Assembly: GCA_963823105.1 (NCBI GenBank)
Contig: CAWGKC010000009.1
Span: forward strand, 248,001-312,000
Reading direction: 5' to 3'
DNA from: JAJYKC01 sp963823105
Lineage (GTDB): Bacteria; Acidobacteriota; Terriglobia; Bryobacterales; Bryobacteraceae
DNA length: 64,000 nucleotides
Numbering within the stretch: position 1 is the first letter of the stretch; each line of letters starts with the position of its first letter. A program made the position numbers and the translations under genes. Shown one piece after another: positions 56,850 through 64,000 of this stretch. Below the pieces are notes generated by a model, which was given only the letters and a program-made list of their open reading frames with translations, had not been told where the DNA came from and made no database searches.

Positions 56850-57290
56850 CTAGGCCGGAGCCTGCGAGAAATCCTTGCCGACTTTGTCGAGGAAATGCTT
56901 CCAGCCTTTCCCTATGTTCTGGCGGTGTGTTTCGTCCAGGAAGCCGATCGCGCGGTGACGGAGCGTGACCTTGGTCCCGCCCGCGGCCTGGTCCAGCTTG
57001 ATCTCGACGTGGTTAAGCGCGGGGTATGACATAAAAAGGGGGCCGCTCAATTCCAGCAGCACCGGGGGCTTGAGTACTTGCACATGCCCCCAAAGATGGC
57101 CGATGCCGTTGCCGCGGTCGCGGAACCATCGGCCGCCGGGCCACTGCTCCAGAATCATTTGCATGGATTCGCCGTCAGGGTTGGTGCTGCCCTCGCCGAA
57201 GCGGTGCAGGACAGCTTTGAAGACGTCGCCGATGTCGGCTTTCACATCGATCTGCTGGGCGATGTCGAGCGTCATTTCTTCAAATTTCAC
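56850..57290 (-). CDS. SRPBCC (AHSA1/START-like) domain protein
   Basis: A 146-aa SRPBCC protein: 'DIAQQIDVKADIGDVFKAVL' then 'WPGGRWFRDRGNGIGHLWGH', 'ELSGPLFMSYPALNHVEIKL' and 'VTLRHRAIGFLDETHRQN' with the C-terminal helix 'GWKHFLDKVG'. The fold has a deep hydrophobic pocket and typically binds a lipid or small molecule; the ligand is unknown. The GTG at 57290 is chosen because AAGGAG lies 9 bases upstream; ATG 57275 is the alternative. It is the first gene of its operon. Confidence 0.88.
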   Translation of the reverse strand: MKFEEMTLDIAQQIDVKADIGDVFKAVLHRFGEGSTNPDGESMQMILEQWPGGRWFRDRGNGIGHLWGHVQVLKPPVLLELSGPLFMSYPALNHVEIKLDQAAGGTKVTLRHRAIGFLDETHRQNIGKGWKHFLDKVGKDFSQAPA

Positions 57291-57304
57291 TAGGTTTGCT
57301 CCTT

Positions 57305-57340
57305 ACGTGACTTTATAATAACGTAACCAGTAAGTCACGT
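57305..57340. promoter_or_regulatory. Inverted-repeat operator, likely for the ArsR regulator
   Basis: ACGTGACTT (57305-57313) and AAGTCACGT (57332-57340) form a perfect 9-bp inverted repeat with an 18-base spacer, about 15 bases upstream of the GTG of the SRPBCC gene. It overlaps both promoter boxes, the expected place for an ArsR-type repressor dimer pair. Confidence 0.65.
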
Positions 57341-57343
57341 CAA
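57315..57343 (-). promoter_or_regulatory. Sigma-70-type promoter of the SRPBCC-ArsR-DinB operon
   Basis: On the minus strand, TTGACG (57338-57343) and TATTAT (57315-57320) are separated by exactly 17 bases. Each matches the consensus in 5 of 6 positions. The transcription start would lie only a few bases before the AAGGAG site, giving a short leader. Confidence 0.75.
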
Positions 57344-57369
57344 GAGTTTTTTTCGCCCGCCAGAACGAC

Positions 57370-57483
57370 CTAACGCCGGACCTTCTCGAAGATGACGCCG
57401 GCAGAGGCTTTCCGCACAAACGGGCTTGGATCGCCGTTCCAATTCGCCAGCCAGTGGTAAATGGCATTTTCCAACTCTCGACA
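57370..57483 (-). mobile_element. IS630-family transposase remnant (C-terminal fragment)
   Basis: About 37 residues at the end of a minus-strand frame, 'CRELENAIYHWLANWNGDPS' then 'PFVRKASAGVIFEKVRR', match the C-terminal tail of IS630 transposases (L-x-x-AI-x-x-W-x-x-x-N-x-x-P-x-PFVW...IxEKxxR). No DDE domain or terminal repeats are seen. It lies antisense to the start of the degraded stretch holding the transporter relic. Confidence 0.65.
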
Positions 57484-57614
57484 TCGTGGCGCTGCCGAAC
57501 TCGGTGAACGATGGTCCGAGAAATCCCAAAATGCGTCGCCAGAGTTCGAACGCTCCAATGGGCGCCGCCGCCAACGGGAGAGTGTTCTGTGTGGCGTCGA
57601 GCATCCTCCGTTCC

Positions 57615-57912
57615 ATCCCGGGCATCGACACCTTGTCTTGGCGGCTTCGTGGAATTTTCGCGGGCTGGCTAATCGCGAGGGTCGTATGGATGCTGGCCGC
57701 CACACACTCCGCGCGGATTCCGATCATAGTAAGTCTTACCTATGCGGCCGGACTCGCCGGACTGACTCGCGTCGCCGCAGGACGCTGGAGGTTTTGTTTC
57801 CGGTCACGATTGGCGCCAAAAGCTGGATGTCTTACTTGACCCGCCACATGATTCCTACTTTGGCCGCTAACATCCTGGGTGGAGTTTCTTTCGTATCCGC
57901 CTTGAACCAAGG
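57615..57912 (+). pseudogene. Formate/nitrite transporter (FNT) remnant
   Basis: Two phases together resemble the C-terminal half of an FNT channel. The first (57624-57782) reads 'LRGIFAGWLIARVVWMLAA' and 'PIIVSLTYAAGLAGLTRVAAG'. The second (57779-57912) reads 'LEVLFPVTIGAKSWMSYLTR' and 'PTLAANILGGVSFVSALNQG', matching the family's last two membrane segments (PTLxGNIxGGxxxVAxLNH). There is no N-terminal half and no start, and a phase change sits in the middle. Intact FNTs are pentameric channels for formate, nitrite or hydrosulfide. This copy is dead and abuts the stop of the NHL-repeat gene on the other strand. Confidence 0.7.
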
Positions 57913-59712
57913 TTACTTGACGGCGATTTTAACCGTGGCGCTCGCGGTCCCGTTCAGCGTTAGAACGACATCCTGGCTTCCCGCCGCGACTCCTTGCGGC
58001 ACCTGGAAGTTGACCTGATACTCCCCGACAAAATAAGGAACCAATCCGCTGAAACTGACCGCCGCCATCTGGCTGCCGATGGTCATCGTGGGAACGTATT
58101 TCGTGGTGTAAAGCGTATCGGTAGGCGTGCCCTGCCCGGTGGGAACGGCCTTGTTCGTCGGACCCAAACCCGTCGCGTAAGCCACGAGCAGATCGCCGGG
58201 TGAAGCCGGATTCGCGGGAGTAACCAGCGTTCCGTCTCCCCGCGTAAACGCGCCGTTCACGCCATCGTAAGCGAAGATTCCCTGCTGGACCGTGAACATC
58301 GGAAAACTGACCTGCGCACTGCTGGAAACTCCATTGCTCAGAACCGCCGTCACGCTCGTCTGCCCGGCGAGTTCCCACGGAAACTGAAAATTGATCTGTT
58401 CCGAGCCGTTCGCGTTGACGACGGCAAATAGCGGCACCGCGTTGCCGTTCAACTTCAGGGTCACCCCCGCCAGCGAATCCGGCAGCGGCAGTTTCGCCAC
58501 GCCCTGAATCCCCGACACCCCAACGCTCAGATGCACTCCAAACAGCGTGCCGATCCCGCCTGCAACGCCTCCATCCACATAGCTCGCCGCGTTCGTAATC
58601 GAGGCGCTCGTAAATTGCGGCGTCACCGGCGAGACGGCCGAGACCTTCCGAATCCGGTTGTTCATGCTATCGGCCAGATACAGATCGCCGGCCCCGTCCA
58701 ATGCCACTCCAAAGGTCGCGTTCAGTTGCGCCGCCGTCGCCGCTCCTCCGTCGCCGGAGAACCCGATCGTCCCGTTCCCCGCAACCGTGGTGATCGTCCC
58801 GCCCGAGGCCACTTCGCGTACCCGATTGTTGACGTCGTCGGCGAGGAAGACGTTGTTGGAGGTATCCACCACCAGTCCGCCCGGATAATTCAGTTCCGCG
58901 TTCGCCGCCGGTCCCCCGTCGCCCGCGTAGCCCGCCGTTCCATTCCCGGCGATCGTCGTGATCGATCCCCCCGGAGCCACGCGCCGGATCCGGTGATTGA
59001 ACTGATCCGTGATATACAAATTCCCTCCCGGCCCGATCGCCAAGGCCGTCGGGTTGTTGAGGCTGGCGCTGACAGCCGGTCCGCCGTCGCCCGAAAAACC
59101 CGCCACGCCCGTGCCCGCGATCGTCGTCACGATCCCGTTCGTATCCACCTCCCGCACGCGGTGATTGGACTGGTCCGCGATATAGATGTTACCCGCCGCG
59201 TCCGCCACCGCCCGCACCGGATTATAGAAGGTCGCCTGAATCGCCAGCCCGCCATCGCCGCCGTAGCCTTTCCCGCCATTCCCCGCCACCGTGGTGATGA
59301 CGCCGTGGATGTCGATTTTGCGAATTCTCTGATTGCCGACGTCGGAGAAGATGATATCTCCACGAGCATCGACAAAGACGCTGATCGGCGTGTTGATTTG
59401 CGCGGCCGTCGCTGGCCCGCCGTCGCCGGAATACCCTTGCGATCCCGTTCCCGCGATCGTCGTAATCACCCCGTGCCCATCCACCTTGCGGATGCGGTGA
59501 TTGAATTGATCGGCGATAAACACGTTGCCCGCGGGGTCCGCGAACATCTCAACCGGAGTATTCAGTCCGGCCTGCGCCGCCGGCCCCCCGTCGCCGGAAT
59601 AAGCGGACGATCCGTTCCCTGCGAAGGTCGAGATAACCCCGGCGTTTTGCCCGGCCCCCGCTCCCGCAAAGGCGAGTAGCGCCACGCAAACCCGAATGTT
59701 CCTCTTACGCAT
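57913..59712 (-). CDS. Exported NHL-repeat beta-propeller protein with Solibacter-type (TIGR03437) C-terminal domain
   Basis: A 599-aa intact protein starting at ATG 59712, where a signal peptide begins ('VCVALLAFAGAGAGQ'); the frame open upstream adds unmatched residues. Six NHL-type repeats of about 56 residues follow, each with a 'GYSGDGGPA'-like motif, then 'P..v..D..GN.yiaD..NhriR.v', forming a six-bladed propeller over roughly residues 25-365. The last ~230 residues are the Solibacter domain ('GIGTLFGVHLSVGVSG', 'SEQINFQFPWELAGQTS', 'YQVNFQVPQGVAAGSQ'). The product is probably secreted or surface-exposed; ligand unknown. It is a third example of this terminal domain in the window and the only one with an unbroken frame. 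Confidence 0.92.
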   Translation of the reverse strand: MRKRNIRVCVALLAFAGAGAGQNAGVISTFAGNGSSAYSGDGGPAAQAGLNTPVEMFADPAGNVFIADQFNHRIRKVDGHGVITTIAGTGSQGYSGDGGPATAAQINTPISVFVDARGDIIFSDVGNQRIRKIDIHGVITTVAGNGGKGYGGDGGLAIQATFYNPVRAVADAAGNIYIADQSNHRVREVDTNGIVTTIAGTGVAGFSGDGGPAVSASLNNPTALAIGPGGNLYITDQFNHRIRRVAPGGSITTIAGNGTAGYAGDGGPAANAELNYPGGLVVDTSNNVFLADDVNNRVREVASGGTITTVAGNGTIGFSGDGGAATAAQLNATFGVALDGAGDLYLADSMNNRIRKVSAVSPVTPQFTSASITNAASYVDGGVAGGIGTLFGVHLSVGVSGIQGVAKLPLPDSLAGVTLKLNGNAVPLFAVVNANGSEQINFQFPWELAGQTSVTAVLSNGVSSSAQVSFPMFTVQQGIFAYDGVNGAFTRGDGTLVTPANPASPGDLLVAYATGLGPTNKAVPTGQGTPTDTLYTTKYVPTMTIGSQMAAVSFSGLVPYFVGEYQVNFQVPQGVAAGSQDVVLTLNGTASATVKIAVK

Positions 59713-59743
59713 GAACCGATGGTAAGTCCGCGCCGAGGAATCG

Positions 59744-60019
59744 TCAACCCGCCCGCCAACTCTCATAGATCGCTCGATACGAGCCAGCGCCGATCAGGCG
59801 ATCATGATGTGTCCGGATTGCGAAATGCGCGCCGCGCTCCCCGACCGTCTTGAGCCAGACGCGATCTTCCTCGTCGCGAGCGAAATGGTCGTCGTGAATT
59901 TCGACAACAAGACCCGCGTTGATGAACTCCTTTCGGATCGGCTCTACGCCCAGAGACCGGTCGACAAAGAAAACAGTCCCATCAGGCGGCTTCGCAGCGG
60001 ATGGCTTCTTCGATCGCAC
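59744..60019 (-). CDS. VapC45-like PIN-domain toxin
   Basis: A 91-aa protein from GTG 60019, which has GGAG just upstream; TTG 60046 is the alternative. It matches the VapC45 PIN-like family: 'TVFFVDRSLGVEPIRKEFIN' with the first acidic residue, 'VVEIHDDHFARDEEDRVWL' with the central acidic cluster, and a shortened C-terminus 'FAIRTHHDRLIGAGSYRA'. VapC-type PIN proteins are ribonucleases held by the antitoxin. The gene overlaps the antitoxin gene's 3' end by 38 bases (or more from the TTG), the usual tight arrangement. Confidence 0.78.
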   Translation of the reverse strand: MRSKKPSAAKPPDGTVFFVDRSLGVEPIRKEFINAGLVVEIHDDHFARDEEDRVWLKTVGERGAHFAIRTHHDRLIGAGSYRAIYESWRAG

Positions 60020-60686
60020 CGATCTCCAAACGGAGGTCCCGCGCAAGATCCGCGATCGAATCGCCAGCCTTGTATCGTTCGTAGATGGACGAAACGGGGA
60101 CGCCTGTTCCGGTGATTACCGGGCGGCCAAAGGAAATCGCCGGATTCATGACGACTACGCGCGGGTCGCACGCGGGCGCCGCCTCGGCCCGCGTGTCTCG
60201 CGTGAAAGGATAGAGTTTGACCGGAAGCCCCTTGGCGTCCCATTCAATCCGCTTGAGGTAAACGCCGATGATCTCCTTCATCGCGCGTTGGCCATCTCGC
60301 GACGCGTTGATAAGATCTCCGTAACGTTCGACGAACAAATCAAGACCGTCTGTCTGGAAGGACTGGCCGATAAGTGGGTGCTCGACTCGAAACTGTCGCC
60401 GCACATAGTCCAGCGCGTTGCGAACCTTCGGAAGCTTCACGCCATGACGGCGGCGAATCGCAGCGAGGACGTGCGCTTCGACGAGGTTGATGAAGGATAA
60501 ATATTGCCTCTTGGGATCGCCCAGGTGAATCAGCGGCCGCGACCGCTTCGACTGTCCAGCGACCGGGTACAGCCTGCCTACGACCCAACTCCGCAGCGTT
60601 TCTTCCGGCATGCGTAGATAATGGGCCGCCTCAGCCACTGGATAGGCGGGCGCGAGACGGGGATCGTCGCTGGTCTTGAACGCCAT
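59982..60686 (-). CDS. VapB45-like antitoxin (HTH plus DUF433)
   Basis: A 234-aa protein whose N-terminus is a MerR-like helix-turn-helix ('YPVAEAAHYLRMPEETLRSW'). A middle domain ('GVKLPKVRNALDYVRRQF') and a C-terminal DUF433 domain follow ('NPAISFGRPVITGTGVPVSS', 'YKAGDSIADLARDLRLEIGA'). The length and layout match Mycobacterium VapB45 (Rv2018). It presumably binds both its own promoter and the PIN toxin encoded next. GGGAGAA precedes ATG 60686. It lies near the tRNA-Pro gene, but no integrase or repeat is seen. Confidence 0.85.
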   Translation of the reverse strand: MAFKTSDDPRLAPAYPVAEAAHYLRMPEETLRSWVVGRLYPVAGQSKRSRPLIHLGDPKRQYLSFINLVEAHVLAAIRRRHGVKLPKVRNALDYVRRQFRVEHPLIGQSFQTDGLDLFVERYGDLINASRDGQRAMKEIIGVYLKRIEWDAKGLPVKLYPFTRDTRAEAAPACDPRVVVMNPAISFGRPVITGTGVPVSSIYERYKAGDSIADLARDLRLEIGAIEEAIRCEAA

Positions 60687-60844
60687 TTCTCCCTGTCAAA
60701 CATTATCGGCCCGCTCTGTCGCGCAAACAAGCCCGACGGAGCGCTCACCGGTGACGATTCCCACGGAGCTTCGGTTGCCTTCCTCCTCGGCGCATCCAAT
60801 TGCCCGGCTGGAGACATCCGACGCCCATAGGACGTCGAAACTTT

Positions 60845-60921
<77 letters not shown>

Positions 60922-61013
60922 AACCGGAACGAAACTGCAAGTTGCGCCGGAACCTTCGCGCCGCCGCCGGACCATTCCAGCCGCGCCTCAGTCCCCGCGT
61001 GGGGTCAACTCTC

Positions 61014-61832
61014 TCACTCTATCACGCCCCCGTTCTCCGGCTCCGCCAGAAAATTCAGGAACCCCTGATACTCCGTGTAACGCCGGTCCGTAATCGCCGT
61101 CAGGATCCGCTCCCGGCTCATCGCCACCAAGCTCCGCGCTTCGTTGTCGATCGCCGAGAGCCTCATCCCAAACCCCTCCAAAATCGACAACATCTCCTCC
61201 GGCGACGACCCCGCCTTCCGCAGCCCATACGGCCAAAACTCCACCAGCATCTTCAGCCTTCCCCGCCGCCTCTCCGCCACTCGCCTCATCCCGCGCAGAA
61301 TCGCCGCCTCCGCACCCTGAGTGTCGATCTTGATCAGATCCGGCGAAACCCCCTCCGCTTCGGCAAACGAATCGAAATCGAGACACTCCACGTCCAAGTG
61401 CCCCCGGCCGCGCGCTTCTTCGTCGCCCGATGCGTAAACGCGATGGTCGCCCTGGTTGTCCGCGCTCAGAAATAACCGTGTGACGCCGCACCCATCCGAC
61501 ACAGCGATGTTCCGGGCGTGAATCCGCTCGAACCCGTTCCGCGCGATGTTCCGCTGCAACAGTTCGAAGTTCCCCGGGTCCGGTTCGAACGCATAAACGC
61601 TCCCTGAGTCGCCCACAATCGCCGCCGCCACCAGCGAGTAATACCCGATGTTCGCTCCCAGATCCACCATCGTGTCGCCAGGCCGTAGATTCGCGATCAG
61701 GACGCCCGTCTCATAAGGCTCCCAGTTCCGATTGTTCCGAATCGACTCGCTGATATAAATATCGTTCGCCGCATGCGTGTACATCCACAACTCGCGGCCC
61801 AATTCCGGAATTTCCAGTTTCGTTGGTTCCAT
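61014..61832 (-). CDS. FkbM-family SAM-dependent methyltransferase
   Basis: A 272-aa protein of the FkbM type: 'YISESIRNNRNWEPYETGVL', motif I 'DTMVDLGANIGYYSLVAAAI', 'VYAFEPDPGNFELLQRNIAR' and the typical 'DLIKIDTQGAEAAILRGMR' segment. FkbM enzymes O-methylate sugars or polyketides. The acceptor is unknown, and no polysaccharide or polyketide genes are adjacent. It is an orphan gene between the tRNA and the divergent S55 peptidase-like gene. Confidence 0.9.
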   Translation of the reverse strand: MEPTKLEIPELGRELWMYTHAANDIYISESIRNNRNWEPYETGVLIANLRPGDTMVDLGANIGYYSLVAAAIVGDSGSVYAFEPDPGNFELLQRNIARNGFERIHARNIAVSDGCGVTRLFLSADNQGDHRVYASGDEEARGRGHLDVECLDFDSFAEAEGVSPDLIKIDTQGAEAAILRGMRRVAERRRGRLKMLVEFWPYGLRKAGSSPEEMLSILEGFGMRLSAIDNEARSLVAMSRERILTAITDRRYTEYQGFLNFLAEPENGGVIE

Positions 61833-61967
61833 GAATAGATGGCGCCGGACGCACTCGCCCTCGCCAAAACCAGAATACGACGTCCCGATTCCCCACTCCC
61901 TTCTAACCGCCCCTCAATCTGGACGATAATGAAAGCAGAAGTTCTCCCCGGCGTAAAGGAAGGTTTC

Positions 61968-63815
61968 ATGATCCTGCGATCCCTGGCGACGGTTGTCTGT
62001 CTACTGCTCACCTCCTTGAGCACCCTCGCGGCCCAGGAGCGCCCCAAAGCCGGCAAACCTGAAATCTTCAAGGAATCCGACCTTCGCCCCGGCATGAAGG
62101 CCACCGCCTGGACCGTCTTTTCCGGCACTGAACCCGAACCCGTTCCCATCGTCATCCTCGGCATCGAAAAGAATATGTGGGGCCCGCGCCAGGACATCAT
62201 CCTCGCCCGCATGGAAGGCAAGGCCATCCGCACCAACGTCGCCGGCGGCATGAGCGGCAGCCCCGTCTACATCGACGGCAAACTCGTTGGCGCCGTCAGC
62301 CTCCGCATCAGCGTCTTCTCCCCCGACGCCATCTGCGGCATCACGCCCATCGAACTGATGCTCCAGGTCAACGAATTCGACAAAACCAAACCCGTCGACG
62401 CCCGCACCCCCGGCACCCCTCAGAGCGCCCGCGCCGTTTCCGCTCCCGCCGCCGATTCCTCCATGCTCGCCAACGTCCTCGCCTCCAGCGGCGGCCTTCC
62501 CGGTCTCTCCATGACGCCCATCGAGACACCCCTCGCTTTCGCCGGCTTTTCCGACCGCGCCGTCCGCGCCTTCGCTCCGCTCTTCGACCGCTTAGGCATG
62601 GTCACCGTCGCCGGCGGCGCCTCCAGCACCCTTCGCGAAACCAAACCCGCGCCCGGTTGGCAAAACGCCCTCCTGCCCGGCGACGCCGTCACCCTCGCCC
62701 TTGTCTCCGGCGACATGAGCGTCACCGGCATGTGTACCGTCACTTATAACGACGGCACGCACGTCCTCGCCTGCGGCCACTCGTTCTTCAACCTCGGCCC
62801 CGCCGACATCCCCATGGCGAAGGGCGAAGTCATCACCACGCTCGCCTCTTCCTACCAGCCCAACAAAATCGGCAACGCCACGGAAGTCGTCGGCGCACTC
62901 CGCCAGGATCGCCACAGCGCCATCATGGGCGACCTCGGCGCCACCGCCGCCGTCGTCCCCGTCGACGTCCGCGTCCGCGGCCTCGACGAGTCGGGTAAAG
63001 TTTCCTCCCAGCGCGATCTCCACTTCAGCGTCTTCGTCAACCAGAAGTGGACGCCGTATCTCATGATGCTCACCCTCTTCAACTCCATCGAGAGCCTCAA
63101 CGAGTTCTCCGACGAATCCACCTATCGCCTCAGCGGCGAGATCGAAGTCGAGGGCCAGCCCAATCTCAATATCTCCACCATGCAGGCCCCCGGCGAAATG
63201 CCCGTCCCCGCTCCCATGATGCTCGCCTCCTGGTGGGGAGAGCGTTTCAACCGCCTTTACATGAACCCCATCGAGACGCCGAAGATCAAATCCGTCAACG
63301 CCACCGTCGACCTTCTCCCGGACCGCCGCTCCGCCACCATCGACACCGCGTGGCTTGCCACCAGCGAAGCCTCCGCAGGCTCCACTCTCGACGGCAAAGT
63401 GTTTCTCCGGCCCTATCGAGGCGAGCGCATCGCCCGCGACTTCTCCATCGCCCTCCCCGCCGGGCTCGCCAAAGGCGAATATCAAATCCTGCTCAGCGAC
63501 GCCGATACCCTCAATCGCGCCCAAAACGCCGGCCTCTCGGATCGCTTCATCGGCATCCCGCAAACCATCTCGCTCCTCAACCAGGAGCGCAGCAACAACC
63601 GTCTCTACGTGTCGTTGGTCGAGGCCTCGCCCACCGTCTTCTACGGTGACAAGTCCCTTCCCGATCTGCCTCCCTCCGTCACCAACGTCATGCAGACCGG
63701 CCGCTCCTCCAGCCGCCACTTGCCCACCTCCGGCGATAGCGTCCGCGAACAAGGCAGCATCCCCTTCAACTTCGTTGTCGGCGGCAGCTACGCGTTAAAG
63801 ATCCAGGTAAAATAA
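61968..63815 (+). CDS. Exported SpoIVB-type (S55) serine peptidase-like protein
   Basis: A 615-aa protein from ATG 61968, which has an AAGGAAGG site 5 bases upstream; an in-frame ATG at 61929 is the alternative. A signal peptide ('ATVVCLLLTSLSTLAAQ') precedes an S55/SpoIVB-like peptidase domain (about 30-420). The active-site serine region is 'NVAGGMSGSPVYIDGKLVGA', and a candidate His/Asp region is 'NDGTHVLACGHSFFNLGPAD', followed by 'LGATAAVVPVDVRVRG'. The ~200-residue C-terminal region is beta-rich, with no recognised motif. SpoIVB cleaves a membrane partner in Bacillus sporulation; acidobacterial versions must have another, unknown target. The gene directly downstream is 13 bases away. 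Confidence 0.85.
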   Translation: MILRSLATVVCLLLTSLSTLAAQERPKAGKPEIFKESDLRPGMKATAWTVFSGTEPEPVPIVILGIEKNMWGPRQDIILARMEGKAIRTNVAGGMSGSPVYIDGKLVGAVSLRISVFSPDAICGITPIELMLQVNEFDKTKPVDARTPGTPQSARAVSAPAADSSMLANVLASSGGLPGLSMTPIETPLAFAGFSDRAVRAFAPLFDRLGMVTVAGGASSTLRETKPAPGWQNALLPGDAVTLALVSGDMSVTGMCTVTYNDGTHVLACGHSFFNLGPADIPMAKGEVITTLASSYQPNKIGNATEVVGALRQDRHSAIMGDLGATAAVVPVDVRVRGLDESGKVSSQRDLHFSVFVNQKWTPYLMMLTLFNSIESLNEFSDESTYRLSGEIEVEGQPNLNISTMQAPGEMPVPAPMMLASWWGERFNRLYMNPIETPKIKSVNATVDLLPDRRSATIDTAWLATSEASAGSTLDGKVFLRPYRGERIARDFSIALPAGLAKGEYQILLSDADTLNRAQNAGLSDRFIGIPQTISLLNQERSNNRLYVSLVEASPTVFYGDKSLPDLPPSVTNVMQTGRSSSRHLPTSGDSVREQGSIPFNFVVGGSYALKIQVK

Positions 63816-63828
63816 ACCCTCCCATTTC

Positions 63829-64000
63829 ATGACCCATTTCCCTTCCTCTCTCCTCGCCCTCGCGGCGCTGGCGGTCAATTCTTACGCCGTCGAGACTCGC
63901 TTCTGGCAGCAATCCGAACAGTCCGATTTCGAGAAAGGTTCCCGCGAATCCGTCTCCCTGCGCAGCGACGGCCTTCTCACCCTCGCCCCCGATGTCGCCG
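63829..64000 (+). CDS. Exported protein, N-terminal fragment cut by window end
   Basis: ATG 63829, 13 bases after the S55 gene stop, opens a frame to the window edge (57 codons). A signal peptide ('LLALAALAVNSYAVE') is followed by 'RFWQQSEQSDFEKGSRESV' then 'SLRSDGLLTLAPDVA'. The same arrangement (a Q-rich 'FWQQS..DFEKG' segment before a predicted beta-propeller) is familiar from acidobacterial exported proteins, but the body is outside the window and no function can be assigned. The tight spacing suggests co-transcription with the S55 gene. Confidence 0.7.
   Translation, partial: MTHFPSSLLALAALAVNSYAVETRFWQQSEQSDFEKGSRESVSLRSDGLLTLAPDVA

Noticed and set aside
62592..63752. 386-codon minus-strand frame inside the S55 gene
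   Set aside because: Antisense shadow of a well-supported gene; Gly/Val/Asp-rich with no family match. The similar frames at 1155-2075, 26442-27968 and 41433-42413 were rejected for the same reason.

Overview
The window looks like chromosome of a Solibacter/Bryobacter-type acidobacterium. The evidence is lineage-typical content in a GC-rich sequence: three proteins ending in the Solibacter-type C-terminal domain (TIGR03437), a carboxypeptidase-regulatory-domain TonB receptor, several CRTAC/ASPIC-UnbV proteins, a PadR plus ADOP permease pair, a c-type cytochrome fused to a Cu-monooxygenase domain, and an S55-type peptidase. The taxonomic call is inference. No CRISPR array, rRNA or prophage was seen; there is one tRNA-Pro(GGG).

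Layout. 1-3.7 kb: glycosyltransferase end, DUF4185-like exported protein, YggX-like protein, cobalamin adenosyltransferase. 3.8-13.1 kb: carbohydrate block with a TonB receptor whose promoter contains a LacI-type operator, the divergent LacI regulator, a Tat-exported phosphatase-superfamily pair, and a GH42 beta-galactosidase. 13.5-25.0 kb: one long minus-strand run containing a tightly overlapped operon (aldo/keto reductase, three CRTAC proteins, TPR proteins), preceded by a small exported protein and an ABC exporter. 25.1-29.0 kb: cytochrome c/monooxygenase, squalene-hopene cyclase, small membrane protein. 29.2-31.1 kb: compositionally distinct HD-phosphohydrolase plus YwgA-like pair. 31.4-36.9 kb: a class II lanthipeptide cluster (precursor LanA, synthetase LanM, C39-peptidase transporter LanT), the most interesting locus. 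37.0-40.0 kb: SDR, DUF3224 protein, GH3 glucosidase. 40.4-41.2 kb: toxin-antitoxin loci, one decayed. 41.6-49.7 kb: NarL-type two-component system, porin, XRE/substrate-binding regulator, methyltransferase, MFS sugar porter. 50.2-55.7 kb: beta-propeller surface protein, ISL3 transposase remnant, PadR/ADOP pair. 55.9-57.9 kb: SRPBCC-ArsR-DinB operon with a clear promoter/operator, then an IS630 remnant and a dead formate/nitrite transporter. 57.9-64 kb: NHL-repeat protein, VapBC45-like pair, tRNA-Pro, FkbM methyltransferase, S55 peptidase-like protein and the start of another exported protein.

Twelve single-base frame breaks in ten otherwise well-conserved genes run through the window. Nine need one base removed and three need one base added. 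This looks more like residual consensus error (long-read or metagenome assembly) than mass decay, so these genes are annotated as full-length spans with the break given. The ISL3, IS630, FNT and BrnA fragments look genuinely decayed.
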